NCBI GenBank assembly: GCA_928212115.1
Contig: CAKMRJ010005634.1
Span: 259,608,982 to 259,672,981, forward strand
Length of the DNA: 64,000 bases
Direction of reading: 5' to 3'
Origin: Lactuca virosa
Lineage: Eukaryota > Streptophyta > Magnoliopsida > Asterales > Asteraceae
Within the stretch, counting starts at the first letter, position 1; each line of letters starts with the position of its first letter. The position numbers were made by a program, and so were the translations under genes. Positions 1 to 11,022 of the stretch are shown one piece after another. Under the pieces are notes generated by a model, which was not told where the DNA came from, ran no database searches, and was given only the letters and a program-made list of their open reading frames with translations.

Positions 1-26
1 AACCACACACGCTCCACTAACGACTT
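1..26. repeat. Copy of the copia leader motif (AACCACACACGCTCCACTAAC) at the window edge
   Basis: The first 26 bases match the repeated motif of the D and A leaders (2746-2776 and 31967-31998) but here abut decayed pol sequence rather than leader. This implies a rearrangement or a second related element just left of the window. Confidence 0.6.
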
Positions 27-189
27 TGAGAATGCAAATATCACAATTGCTATATACCTAAAATCTACTTAGTGAAAACATTTCCTCACCATCAATTTCA
101 TGAATCGGAGAGAAACCTTATGACACTTAGATTTTATGGTGTATGTGTTCTTATCCAAGTGAATTTCTGAAAACCATAATCACAAGACA

Positions 190-1600
190 AGGTTAGTGAC
201 AAATCCAAACTCATATGGATTGAACTTGTGCAATCTTAACTTCTTGCCACCTGGCAGCACAAGGGCCTGCCATTGCTTCCAAGTAGTTATGCAACAATTG
301 AGAACTGTAGAACTCAAATGTATAGCCAATTTATACTGGAATGGGCACAGAAATGTCAACACAATAGGTTATAAACCTCTAGTCGTGTGGTAGTGATGAA
401 ATACAGGTTTTCTACTCTTGATTAGTTCCTGAAATACCTTCAGAATCTTTTGGACTCCCACTGTCCTCTTGACATATAAACTATCTTGCTAAATATTCAA
501 GAGATAGTGTGGATTCTTTATCAAGACAAATACTTCACACAATTGGCCTTAGTTGGTCTTTGTTTTATCCAAAACATCACAACTTACCAATTTCAAATGT
601 ACAAGAGTAGGGCCCTTTTACTCTTACATTTGACAAGTGTTATAAACCTTTCTCTAAGATATGTCACTCAACTTATAGTCTTGGAGTATGACTCTAATAC
701 TTGTTTTGAAACGAAGTATGACTCATCATCTTGATTTAACCATTTCAACAATTCATGACTCCTCTTATTAGCCATAAGAATGCACTAAGATTTCCTTAGA
801 GGACTAATTGTGATATGATTTCTAAATCATTAAGATAATCATAAAACATGATACTAAAGTACTCTCCCATCTTTTCAGATTTGAGAAACTTTTATCTTTC
901 TGCCTAATTTGATTCTTCTCAATTCATTCTGCCATACATCAAAACTTTTTCAATGTTTCTGAATTATACTTAAACTTGTAAGTATAATCATATTTACTAA
1001 ACTTTAGTAAATCATGACGAATAGTCTTATCGATCTTTTGTGGTGGACTTGATCAGTGCACCAGAATGTGTACTTGATCCCTTAGTCCTTCACTTGACTC
1101 ACATATACATGTGAACAAGGAATTAGTCTTAATTTTCCAAAGATGAAAAATTCTCATTCATCATACTATACACATTGCATGATTTCCAAGTTTCTATCCA
1201 ACTGAAACCTTGGGTGATGAGAATCTTTCCTTATTTGGTAAATTATGACACTACCACGAACGACAGAATCAAATTCATTTTCCAATGTTGCTATTAATGG
1301 AATCATATAAGCAACAGTTTTTCACAAATGCCATTGTAAGGATACTTAGAATAAATGAAATCAAAAATTTCCTTTTATTTTTAAAAACTTTGCGGAAAAA
1401 TTATCCTTACAGTGAAAAAACATATGAAAAACTTTGTTGTTATCTATTCCTAAGCAATATATCATAACTCCTTAGCAACAGCTCAAAATTCTGATCACCG
1501 AACCATGCGATCGAAATCCATCTTCGCGATCAGAATCAGCATATACTTCCTTTAAGTTTCTTCACTTTTCTTTTATCCTTAAAACATCAACATGTGACCC
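190..1600 (-). pseudogene. Copia pol remnant of D (integrase and start of RT)
   Basis: Heavily decayed. On the minus strand around 190-310 a translation recognisable as the IN/RT junction appears (NYLEAMAGPCAARWQE), equivalent to the EAMAGPESAKWKEAM stretch of element A. Around 840-1090 the DNA parallels the integrase core of A base by base (the stretch encoding a KSE-type helix and RSDRG-like loop), but with many stops and indels. 1100-1600 holds GAG-pre-integrase/protease-like decay with no continuous frame. The order is that of Ty1/copia. No catalytic triad can be read. Confidence is high that it is copia pol debris, low on exact domain limits. Confidence 0.6.
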
Positions 1601-1699
1601 AGTCACATCATGTAATAAGAATCTCAGAATAGAAACTTAACAGAGTTAGATAGCGTAGTTTACCTGAAGTAGAGTCAAACTTCTTGACTAGACCTTCTC

Positions 1700-2287
1700 T
1701 CAGATCTTTCAGGTAGTTAAGGCAGCTTTGCAATCAATGCCCCTTCTTTTGGCAAGAGAAACATATGGACTATTTGGAAATGGTGCACTGGACTATCTCA
1801 GACTTGCCTTTCTCTTTACCATTTGGTCAACCGAATTGACTATGGCCAATCCCTTTCCATTGGGAAGAGAAAGCTTTTCTAGATATCCAATGTTACCATT
1901 TTTCAAAGTCCATGGAAGTTTGGGAAGTTGATCTTCTACTCAAATTTGCTCTGTCAGTGCTCCAAATCATTGTTGATTAAGCAGCACAAAGCAAATAGAT
2001 AAGATCATTAAGGGTCATGTCATAGTCCTTTACATGGTAGTCCATAAGGAACTTACTATGTGACTTAGAAAGTGATTGAACATCCATATTTTTTAAGACT
2101 TTGACACCCAACTCTCCCAGCTTGTCAATATGTGACTTCTTCTCCAAGATGTGAGCACACATAGACCTTGCTTGCCAATAGGGTTTGAGTGACCTTGAAC
2201 TTGTGGGTTAGGGAGAATAATTGGAGGAGGTGGAGGAAGTAAAATTCCAAGAGATTTGGGAAGATCACAGATATCTGAACTAGACAT
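1700..2287 (-). pseudogene. Copia gag of D, internally deleted and frameshifted
   Basis: A start codon at 2287 opens MSSSDICDLPKSLGILL followed by a run of prolines. A frame change near 2160 continues as HILEKKSHIDKLGELGV, the conserved middle of the copia gag family (UBN2/retrotran_gag). Downstream, 1722-1763 encodes CFSCQKKGH*LQSC, a CX2CX4HX4C zinc knuckle in which the residue after His, normally Trp (TGG), is a stop (TGA). The protein is much shorter than a usual copia gag (about 250-300 aa before the knuckle), so part of the N-terminal half is missing. It cannot make a functional nucleocapsid. Confidence 0.7.
1722..1763 (-). other. Broken CCHC zinc knuckle of D gag
   Basis: C-X2-C-X4-H-X4-C spacing is intact, but a TGA replaces the residue following His. 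Confidence 0.7.
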
Positions 2288-2664
2288 CTTTTGGGAGATA
2301 TTTAAGAAAGTTAGTTGATTCAAAGTCCTTAATATAACACCCAATATGAAATATTAAGGCTAGGACCCAACACAATATTTTATAACTTGGAAGAGGGATG
2401 CCGTAATCCAAGCTATAGAATATTTGAAGGTAGGTGAATGACGATTCACCAATTTCCACCATGGAAACGAAATAATTTAATTAGGTTTTACTTGGATTTG
2501 AAACTCCTAGATCTTTTGAGATTCATTGAACTGTTCAATGGCATGTTTCAATCTCGATTGTGCCCTTCAGGTTTTGTGACTGGGATGCCGTGGATCACAA
2601 AACAAGGTGTGAAGTAACCATGCAAATTACTTGGTACTCTTTAAATGTTTATTACCCAACCGAT

Positions 2665-2770
2665 GTGCCGGTTAACCACACACGCTCCACCGGCCTATGA
2701 TAAACTTTAGGAAACCCTTTGCCTACTTTGTTAAAACCAGTTAGTGTGCCGGTTAACCACACACGCTCCA
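2665..2770. repeat. Duplicated 25-bp leader motif
   Basis: GTGCCGGTTAACCACACACG... occurs at 2665-2689 and 2746-2770, 81 bp apart. The same pair occurs in A (31884-31908, 31967-31991; 83 bp apart). Confidence 0.8.
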
Positions 2771-3077
2771 CTAACAACTCAAACAAAGTGCAAAGTGTAA
2801 TTTCATGGATTAGCACCTTATTCACATTTTCCTAAGTAACTAAGATTGGGAATTTATAAGTGTTTAGTTACTTAGTATTTATCATTAATACTTTTAATGA
2901 AGGGAGAATTATAGTCCTTGTCCTATCCGTTCGACTAACGACCCTCCACCAGTCAAGGAAGTAGTGGGTGAGAGTGGAGACCCATTAAACTGCCATTTTA
3001 TAGGCAGTAACCTTATACCCCCCTTATAGACCGGCTTCGTGAATGAGGCCTACTAACGGTAAGACTGACTTGCTCTT

Positions 3078-3139
<62 letters not shown>
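3078..3139. repeat. (TA)n microsatellite in leader of D
   Basis: About 60 bp of alternating TA, at the same leader position as the (TA)n tract of A at 32292-32384. Confidence 0.95.
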
Positions 3140-3141
<2 letters not shown>

Positions 3142-3778
3142 AACTTATAATACTATAAAGTATAAGGGTTGAATTTTAACTTTTAAAATTCTAAGGGCTT
3201 AACTTGGAATTAAAGTAGTCATAAGGGAAAAGTTTACAAATTCCAAAACTTGAGGGCAAGTTTTGAAACTATTCAAAACTATTCAGTTCCATAACTTATT
3301 AGTTTAAAGTAGTTTTAATTGAAAAACTCTTCAAGTTCCATAACTTGAGGACAAGTTATGGAATACATTAAACCATTAAAAGAATGTGACTCTACCTTAT
3401 TCATAACTTATGGAAAACTTTATGAGTTTTATGAATCTTAAATGTGACTTTTTCACATAACTTGAGGACAAGTTACAAAAACACATTTTAGAATCAACTC
3501 TTAGATTAATTTGGATTGAAAACACATTTTTCACATAACTTTTTCTATTAATCTAAGCAACTCATAAGAACAAGATAATACAAATCAAACTTTTCATGTA
3601 ATTAGCCTAATCCTTAAACTAATACAAAACATGAATCTATCGACAATTATCTTTAAATTTGGATTAGCATGAACATTACCACATCAAAAACAGGTTTATA
3701 AGTTGAAAAACAGCTTAGGGTAATGTTCATAGTCCAATTCTAGCCAAAACAGTCGAAAATATGTTGTTAGGGGGTCCA

Positions 3779-3861
3779 ACTCGTCGAGTGCATGACCCAA
3801 CTCGGCGAGTTGGATGATTTTTGCCTTGGACTCGTCAAGTCCTTTCATGGACTCGGCGAGT
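3779..3861. promoter_or_regulatory. Two pairs of ACTCGnCGAGT palindromes (21-bp spacing)
   Basis: 11-mers start at 3779, 3800, 3830 and 3851: two pairs, each exactly 21 bp apart. They lie 71-153 nt downstream of the PBS in the leader RNA of D. The copy at 3830 has one mismatch (ACTCGTCAAGT). The function is unknown; see the finding on paired palindromes. Confidence 0.8.
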
Positions 3862-3931
3862 CTGCTGTTCAGACAGCAACAAATTTCGATTTTTCAGCCA
3901 TTTTGCAAGTATAACAAGAAAACAAGCCTAG

Positions 3932-3943
3932 TCTCTGATACCA
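3932..3943 (-). other. Primer-binding site of D
   Basis: Minus strand TGGTATCAGAGA, one base from the LTR. Complementary to the 3' end of plant initiator Met-tRNA, as usual for plant copia elements. Confidence 0.85.
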
Positions 3944-3944
3944 C

Positions 3945-4718
3945 TGTTGGGTTTTGAGCATTCTAACACTCCTAAGTGTACTTGAAACCCTAAATATCTT
4001 GGATCTATGTTTTCTCTATTATACATGCAAATATGAATATTCCATGGTATTACCCTAACTAGCATACAATCTTTGATACTTGGGTAATAAACTAAATAGA
4101 AATACATACCTTGTTGATGTAGCTTGACTCCATGAAGCTCGAGAGCCTAGTGCCCCAAGTGTGACACCTCAAATGGTTCACACAACGTCATCAACACATG
4201 GAATAACCATGAGAAGAAGACACTCATGCTCAAATTCGGCTAGCCCTCATATATGTATCACTAGTCCAAATTTCTTGAGCTAACTGGGTCCTTATATAGT
4301 GTGCACATTAGGGTTACACCATGTAACCCATGACTTTACTCATTCCTTATGCTCCATGGGTTTTAACCTCCATGGAGTATCCATGGATCACCACATGGGT
4401 TAAACCCAACATAAGGAATCATGGATCATAAGCCCACGTATATAAGAATGAATGATTTACACAATCAATCCCCATATATTTAATTAGTCTCTTTTTAATC
4501 ACTAAATTAAGTCCAAATTAATTCTTGATCAATACTAATTAAATAACATGATTTCATATTAATATATTAGAACTTATAATATATTAATATGTCACAAATG
4601 TCCTCTCCTCACAAACGGTCTATCCAAATGTTCCGATGCCATGCAACCCAAATGGACCATGCCGAGTCGGGTCAAGTACATACCAATTATAGTTATGGAC
4701 TTAGACACTAATCCAAAA
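3945..4718 (-). repeat. 5' LTR of copia D
   Basis: 774 bp, similar throughout to the A LTRs (9393-10156, 33053-33817). On the plus strand it starts TGTTGGGTTTTGAGCA; the other end reads CCAAAA where A has CCAACA, so the terminal dinucleotide has mutated. Flanked at 4719-4723 by atact, the candidate target duplication (partner outside the window). Confidence 0.85.
4290..4299 (-). promoter_or_regulatory. TATA box of D LTR
   Basis: Minus strand CTATATAAGG, at the position equivalent to the TATA of the A LTRs. It would drive leftward transcription of D. Confidence 0.5.
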
Positions 4719-5063
4719 ATACTTGCATCCACGTCCATCATTTCCTCCATTGGGGTGGTTTCTCCTACCCACTCGTGGTTCAACTTGACTGACAGTCTGA
4801 CTATAGTTCCCTTCATTAGACTGCTCAATGTTTAGCACAGGCTGCTCAACAGGCATCGTAGGTTCATCCCTATTATGTTGAAGTAAACGCCTTGTCTCTT
4901 CCATCTGAAAATCCAACATCATCTGGATCATTGCTTGTACCTTGGCCATCGTGATTGGCTCAGGTGCAACTGCTACTATCAGTACCAGTTCAATCACTAG
5001 GGGTTGAGGCTGCCGATTGGCATTAGCATTAGCATTTCCGAGTCCACTTCGGGTTCTCGCCAT
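4719..5063 (-). pseudogene. Gypsy gag N-terminus of G2, truncated by D
   Basis: Begins MARTRSGLG at 5063, the typical start of plant chromovirus gag proteins, then a low-complexity NANANRQPQP stretch, a helix (AMIQMMLDFQMEETRRLLQH) and a Gly/Asn-rich segment ending GNDGRGCKY. There the copia D LTR starts and the frame runs into LTR sequence. About 115 codons are native and the capsid core is missing. The start is chosen because MARTR is the family start and lies about 370 bp after the PBS. Confidence 0.8.
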
Positions 5064-5430
5064 GTTGATCTATACACCAAAGTATGTGAATTTAGATCTT
5101 TATTTACGATAGACGTTTAAATCTTCCTTGTCACTCCAAAACGTTACATGCTAGTTCTAATATTGTAGTCGAACGTTTAGAAATCTAAACACATAAGGTT
5201 TCCAGATCTGGTCGGCAACAGACCATAGATCCGATCATATAATAGCATATAAGGCATCTTTATAGCTAGAACACAAGTCATTTAGAACATAAAATAATTT
5301 TTAGGCATCTTTCCTAAAATAAGCTAGTGCTTGTGTCGAAAATATAGTAGACACTCATCTCACAATGATCGCTTAGCATTCTAAGTTTAAGTCTAAAAGT
5401 CCTACAAATTCGTAGTTCGCTTAAACTAAT
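5064..5430 (-). other. Leader of G2 between PBS and gag
   Basis: AT-rich, no reading frame. Nothing else recognised. Confidence 0.6.
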
Positions 5431-5442
5431 GATCTGATACCA
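5431..5442 (-). other. Primer-binding site of G2
   Basis: Minus strand TGGTATCAGATC, two bases from the LTR; complementary to initiator Met-tRNA over the first ten bases. Confidence 0.85.
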
Positions 5443-6960
5443 ACTGTGACATTCCGAATTTCACGGCCAGAAAAGACCGATTTGTTTATGCTTTATTTGA
5501 AAATCAGAGTATACTTTTAAAGAAATATGTTGCGAAATTTGTTCCCAAAAATATTATAAAGAATTTATCAAATCATTTTCAAAGAAATGTATTTTCATTA
5601 TATTAGAAACCTCGGGATGTCATTGTCAATACATATCAAAATCATAAACCGAAGCAACATAGGCCTTACAACATCTATTTATTCTAGTGGCCTATAATCC
5701 ATTGATCTCTCATCAGATCGTCACTCCTGTGCTCTCTTGCCACTACTTGTAAGGCAATAAACTGGGTGGGTATGGCTTGGGATCCTAGTGAGCACATAGG
5801 ATTTTTCAACTCAATTAATTAAGTTTATTAATTTCATCAAATCATTCAACCTGATTACCCGTTCCCGTTATCCTCACCTGATGTCCCTACAACTTCTATT
5901 ATAAGGGACCTAGGCTAAGGATTTTCATCGGGATAGACAACATTGCTTAGGGGATTCCTCAGCAATACATGTCAAATAAGGCAACCATGAGGGGGATGTA
6001 GTACACCTGGTGAACACGTAGTTCAAATAAACACCTACAGGTTGCGAGCCTGCTAGCATTCCACTGGACGATCTAGAATAGTCTGTGATCGTCATCTATA
6101 CTCTGCTAGATGACTGGATCATCGTAAACATTGAGGCATCTCATCATTTTATTTCATCACACATCAACTATTTCATCTACCCATGTTCTATCCAACATAT
6201 TTGTAGATATAAAATACATATACAGTTTAAATCATTTAAGACATGTATAAATCGTTCATCTAGCATAGATATAAAGAACACAGATAATATGCACACATAA
6301 CACATAATTTATATTAAATACTTCATATCTATATGTAAGATGAATGTAACTATGCACTCACTTTTTAAAGTGGTGATTCCTACTTGGACAGCGCTTCGCT
6401 TCTTAACAATATAATTTTCTTCGACAAAACCTAGTATTATTACCACTAGATTTTAGTCTAATATTTATTGCGACTAATTACAAGAGTTATTATTTTATAA
6501 GTGTTAAACAATACTTTTCAACCACTATGTACAAACAGGGACCATACATGAAACACCAGAGGGCAGGACCATTTTGGCTTTATAGCACTACTGAAATCCA
6601 ACAACCCTATGCGACCCTTCAAACTAGATTCCCCGTACCGCGAGTAGTTAAAAGATATTATAATAACACTTTATATATTATACTTTATAATATATATTGT
6701 TTATAAGTTCCTAATAATGATAATAAATTTAAGCATAATCTATACTTAAAGTAGGGTAAGCGTATCTCACTAACAGCGGGGTTTGCTAGAAACCGGGTTC
6801 TGCGAGGGCGGAACTTTCTGAGCCGAAAAGCTATTTTTCTCGGAGCCTTCTGGCGCTTCGGGGCTTGCCTCTTAGCAGTAGGGAAGTACTAGAGCTTTGG
6901 AGGGCTTAGAGAGAGAGAAAGAAATGGATTTTGGTGTGAGAAATATGGCAGCCCTCGCAT

Positions 6961-6972
6961 TGTATTTATAGG
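6961..6972 (-). promoter_or_regulatory. TATA box of G2 LTR
   Basis: Minus strand CCTATAAATACA, followed in sense direction by a purine/pyrimidine-rich start region (AGAGAGAGAAAG on plus). Confidence 0.6.
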
Positions 6973-6988
6973 GGGAGCTGCGATCCAA

Positions 6989-7040
6989 CGTTGGGCGTAC
7001 TTCGGTGCACAGGGCGTACCAGCTTACGCAGCGTGTAAGA
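6989..7040. promoter_or_regulatory. GGGCGTAC palindrome half-sites upstream of G2 TATA
   Basis: GGGCGTAC at 6993 and 7012 (19 bp apart), then the palindrome TTACGCAGCGTGTAA. Same motif as in the G1 LTR (34387-34487). Confidence 0.5.
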
Positions 7041-7937
7041 AGAGACAGGTTTCCGAAGTGTGCTGGAGTGACATGGCTGATCCAGAGCCATGCATGCGAG
7101 AAAGCGGGGTGTTCTTAAGCAGTCTCGCATTTAACACTTCCATCTTCTAAAATCCGTAACTTTCGCATCCGATCTCTGTTTCGACATTCTTTATATCCAC
7201 GCATAGGTGGGAACGTAATCTACAACTTTCGTTTAGACTCCGTCGGCTAATTTTGAATTTATTTTTAAAGTTATATTTTTAACAGGCCGGGACAGGTAAA
7301 GTCCGTTAAAAATTCATAACTTTGTAATCTGACGTCCGTTTTTGTCTGTCTTTTTATTGTTGAGATCTTATTAACGAGATATTCGATTCTCATTTAGGTT
7401 GTGTCGGCTCAAAATCGGTCGATCTAATATTCGAATTCCGGGTTGCATACTGCTTTACCAAATCTTAGAAAAAACATAACTTTCTCATACGAAGTCAGAT
7501 TTGGACGTTCGTTTTATGCACACTATCGGTTTAATGTATAATACGACTTTTGTTTAGAACGCTAAGGACAAAAAGTATTTTATCATAAAGTCACTTTTTA
7601 CGTCACACAGCGTCGTGCCGGTTTTGTCGCGAAACTTCGACAGGTCATAACTTCTTCGTTATAACTCTGATTTCGGCGTTCTTTATATCTACGGAATCCT
7701 TGTCACGAAGACTACAACTTTCTTCATAGATATTGGATTTAACTATTATTTTATTTTTGACGCTTATTTTAATTCTTAATTTATTATATCTTATAAATAA
7801 GTATAATGCACATAAAATCAGATAATTCACATAATATTCAAGTAATTCCTCTTTATTACTTCAAAGTAGGTTACAATTGTTGACTCTAACTATTACATCA
7901 TCACACTAATGCTTAGCCTAGAAACACGGGCGTTACA

Positions 7938-9392
7938 GCTAGTTCTTTTTTTCGAGGGCTTGTGTATAGGGATTTCTATCGATTCACGGCTTTTGGATTT
8001 GATCAGGGAGGCTCAGGCCGAAGGAGTTGAGAAGGAAATTGGAAGAGGGAGAGAATCAAGGGTGAGATTGAAAAGTTTTATATCGATTACCGCTGATTTT
8101 CGACCCGATGCGGTCGGGTTTGGGTACCAGATTTTGGCAGGATCAGACAAACTATGATGGAAGAGGCACATAAGTCCATATTTTCGATATACCCTAGAGC
8201 CACAAAGATGTACCGGGATCTGAGACTTAGTTACTAGTGGCCGTGCATGAAAAGAGATATAGTCTGGTATGTTGAGAGGTGTTTGACATGCCGGATGGTC
8301 AAGGTCGAGCACCATAGACCGCACAACAAGCTTCAGGCTTTGGAGGTTCCCATGTGGAAATCGGAACAAATCACCATGGAATTTATCACCAAGTTACCTT
8401 GGATGGATAAGGGATTTAATGCGATATGAATTATTGTGGATCGTCTGACCAAGAGTTCCCACTTTCTAGCCATTCGGGAGAGCTCCTCGGCCGAGAAATT
8501 GGCTGATGTATATGTGCAGGAGATTGTAGCCTAGCATGGTGTTCCAGTTTCCATTGTATCTGACCAAGATTTTTGGTTCACTTCTCAATTTTGGCAAAGG
8601 TTCCACGAGGAAATGGGTACGAGATTTCACTTTAGCACTGCTTATCATCCGCAGACTGACGGCCAGAGCGAGCAGAATACCCAGACACTGGGGGATATGT
8701 CGAGAGCATGTGTTATCGATTTCGGTGGGAGTTGGGACTCCTAACTCCCTTTGGCCGAGTTTTCTTTTAACAACAACTATCACTCCAGTATCAGTGCGTC
8801 GCCATTTGAGCTTCTTTATGGGAGGAAGTGTCATACTCCAGTCTGTTGGGGAGAGGTCAGTCACAACGTCATGGGAACGACCAAGGTAGTCCTTTAGACG
8901 GCATATGTTATTCAGCAGAGGTTGCTAATAACTCTGAGTCGACAGAAGGGTTACGCTGATAGGAGTCAATCCGAGTTTGAGTTCCAGGTCGGTGACGTGG
9001 TTTTACTGAAGGTATTACCCTGGAATGGTGTAATACGCTTCATGAAGAGGGGAAAGTTGGGACACCAGTATATTGGTCTGTTTTGAGTATTAGCCAGGGT
9101 AGGCAGGATAGTCTATCGATTAGATCTGGCCAACAGATTCACAACACCTTTTATGTTTCTCAGCTACGAAAATATGTAGCTGATGATTCGACAGTGGTTC
9201 CATTAGACGATATTCAGTTCAATGATTGCCTGAACTATATTGAGAGACTAGTTGCAATTCTAGATAGGAAGTCGAAGGACTTGCATAACAAAGTGGTCCC
9301 ACTGGTCAAGGTTCAGTGGCAGCATTGAAAGGGTTCCGAATGGACTTGAGAACCTAAGGCAGATATGCGGGAGCACTACCCTGAGTTATTTG
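7938..9392 (+). pseudogene. Chromovirus integrase with C-terminal chromodomain (G1), broken
   Basis: Reading across frames: LDLIREAQAEGVEKE (N-terminal linker), the zinc-binding part ending VERCLTCRMVK (8270-8300), the core start WKSEQITMEFITKLP with the first Asp position altered, IIVDRLTKSSHFLAI, VSIVSDQDFWFTSQFWQRFHEE (second Asp), STAYHPQTDGQSEQNTQTL (Glu), the GKLGHQYIGLF / HNTFYVSQLR region, and finally VAILDRKSKDLHNKV..VKVQWQH*KGSEWT*EP..MREHYPELF, a chromodomain shadow (about 9222-9392). Stops occur at several points (for example after LRLSY, GFNAI, and in the chromodomain) and there are frame changes near 8150 and 9080. Chromodomains of this class steer integration to heterochromatin marks. 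This copy is not functional. Confidence 0.8.
9388..9392. repeat. Left target-site duplicate of A
   Basis: atttg; the right partner (33818-33822) is attta, 4 of 5 bases matching. Confidence 0.6.
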
Positions 9393-10156
9393 TGTTGGGT
9401 TTTGAGCACTATAACACTCCTATGGTGCACATGCAACCCTAAATGCTTTGGATCAATGTTTTATCTAATTATACATGCATTTTCAATTTTTCCAAAGCAT
9501 TCTCCTAACTAGCATACAAATTGTCAAATGAACAATACAACTAGTTAGATGACTTACCTCTTAGAAGGACTTGTAGTTCTTGACCTTTGAAAGCTTGAGA
9601 ACCCCAAGTGTGATGCCTCTAATGGTTCACAAACACCAATATGCAAGAGGAGGCTTGAGAGAATAAGTTACTTGCACAAAATCAATATCACTCTCTAAGA
9701 ATCTTGTGTCCACCGATTTTGGCTCTAGGGGGTTTATTTATAGTGTGGCAAATGCTAGGGTTACACTTTGTAAACCCTAATGACCTTTCATATTACTTAG
9801 GATCCATGGGTTAACCTCTATGGGCTATCCATGGATTATCTCATTGGTTTAGCCCATCCTAAATAACCATGGATCGTTAGCCCACACTATTAGAATCATT
9901 GATTTACACAATCAATCCCCATATATTTAATTAGTCTCTTTTGATCACAAAATTAATTCTTGATCAATACTAATTAAATAATATGATTTCATATTAATAT
10001 ATTATACTTGTAATATATTAATAAATCATAAATAACCTTATTCTCAAAAGTCCATCCTATCAAATTGCACTGGTCAAGGCAACCCAAAAGGACCATGCTA
10101 CAATCGGTTCAAGTACATCCCAGTTATAGTTATGGGCTTAGACACCAAATCCAACA
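9393..10156 (-). repeat. 3' LTR of copia A
   Basis: 764 bp, plus strand TGTTGGGTTT...CCAACA. Near-identical partner at 33053-33817. Related LTR in D. Confidence 0.93.
9733..9742 (-). promoter_or_regulatory. TATA box in 3' LTR of A
   Basis: Minus strand TATAAATAAA; repeated at 33394-33403 in the 5' LTR. Confidence 0.55.
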
Positions 10157-10169
10157 GTCTCCCACTTGG
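10157..10169 (-). other. Polypurine tract of A
   Basis: Minus strand CCAAGTGGGAGAC directly before the 3' LTR; primes plus-strand DNA synthesis. Confidence 0.8.
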
Positions 10170-11022
10170 ATAATTCTAATAACTATAGCTTCCAATGCAA
10201 ATTCAAGATCCGAATTAACAATCGTAAGCTTTCAAAAGCCGCTGTCGAACTCTGATCTAGTCAGTGACGCGTCCTTCAGATAAGAGATCATATATCCCTC
10301 TGTTATCAAGATATCTATGCGGACAAATACATGGAACATAGTCATACTTACTGTCCTGTAATTTGCTTCCTGATTTCCGATTCGTCTGACATAGAACATA
10401 ACTGAACACATCACTTTAGTTCTGACCGGGCCCGACACATAGTCAAAACATAATCATCGAGGGGCCCAAGATATCGCTTTTAATCCTCTTAGGATAAAAG
10501 GAACAGATAAACTTCGACATTATATGCTTGTACTAATTACTCATCAAATCAAGCATAACGACACGTTTTATAACATCAAGTTACTGATGCGTTTTCATGC
10601 CATCAATGCACAACCAATTCGTAGTCAACAACTCATATATCTTGGTTTGAAGATTATATGAAATTATCGTCTCGCAATTACTCATGATAAATTCCATGAA
10701 GTAATTCAGGTGAGCGCGGGTTGAATCCAATACTCAAATCTTATTTCAAGAGCACTCATGAATGGTGTAGCAAACTTTTGCTATGTCTAACTCCTTAGAC
10801 AATCTACAAGCCAACTCATGACAGTCTTCTTTCATACTTACTTCCAACGTATGATCGACTGTGGATAGTTTGAATAATTCTTATTATTCTGGAAGTCAAA
10901 ACATGCAAAGTGAAACAATAGTAAATAATTAACACAAGATAGTAACTTTACTTATAAATAAAACTCCTTTATTTAATCATCAAATGTCAATTACAATTTA
11001 GCTATTACAAGTTTCGATTTAT
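10170..11022 (-). other. 3' untranslated region of A
   Basis: About 850 bp between the RNase H stop and the PPT, without a reading frame. No other structure recognised. Confidence 0.6.

Larger units (their letters stand above)
2288..3931 (-). other. Non-coding 5' leader of copia D
   Basis: 1.64 kb between PBS and gag without a reading frame. It holds a (TA)n tract, a duplicated 25-bp motif, repeated ATAACTTGAGGACAAGTTAT-type palindromes (3310-3490) and the paired ACTCGnCGAGT palindromes. It aligns over most of its length with the leader of element A (31510-33039), including the (TA)n tract in the same place. Confidence 0.75.
1..4718 (-). mobile_element. Ty1/copia retrotransposon D, degraded, cut by window edge
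   Basis: Reading on the minus strand there is a 774-bp 5' LTR (3945-4718), a Met-tRNA primer-binding site (3932-3943), a 1.6-kb non-coding leader, a decayed gag with a broken zinc knuckle, then integrase and RT remnants down to the window edge. Its LTR (TGTTGG... inverted end, ...CCAACA-type) and leader resemble those of element A (9393-33817), so the two are relatives, but the gag start differs. D lies inside the gag of gypsy element G2: the G2 reading frame stops making sense at 4718/4719. The 3' LTR and the other target duplication are outside the window. Element identity is well supported; the internal boundaries of decayed domains are approximate. Confidence 0.85.
4719..7937 (-). mobile_element. 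Ty3/gypsy retrotransposon G2, 5' part only
   Basis: Minus-strand 5' LTR (5445-7937), PBS (5431-5442), short leader and the first third of gag. The rest is displaced to the left of the window by copia D. On the right the LTR abuts gypsy G1 integrase sequence at 7938, so G2 probably inserted into G1 in opposite orientation. The 5-bp flank is gctag and its partner is not in the window. Confidence 0.8.
5445..7937 (-). repeat. 5' LTR of gypsy G2 (2.49 kb)
   Basis: Plus strand TGTGACATTCCG...GGGCGTTACA, i.e. TG...CA. Read in sense it starts TGTAACGCCC, a common start for plant chromovirus LTRs. It contains a TATA box and GGGCGTAC palindrome copies near it. No reading frame of note. No second LTR of this element lies in the window. 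Confidence 0.8.

Noticed and set aside
4641..4835. 64-codon plus-strand frame near the D/G2 joint
   Set aside because: Shadow of the minus-strand gag and LTR; crosses the insertion joint.
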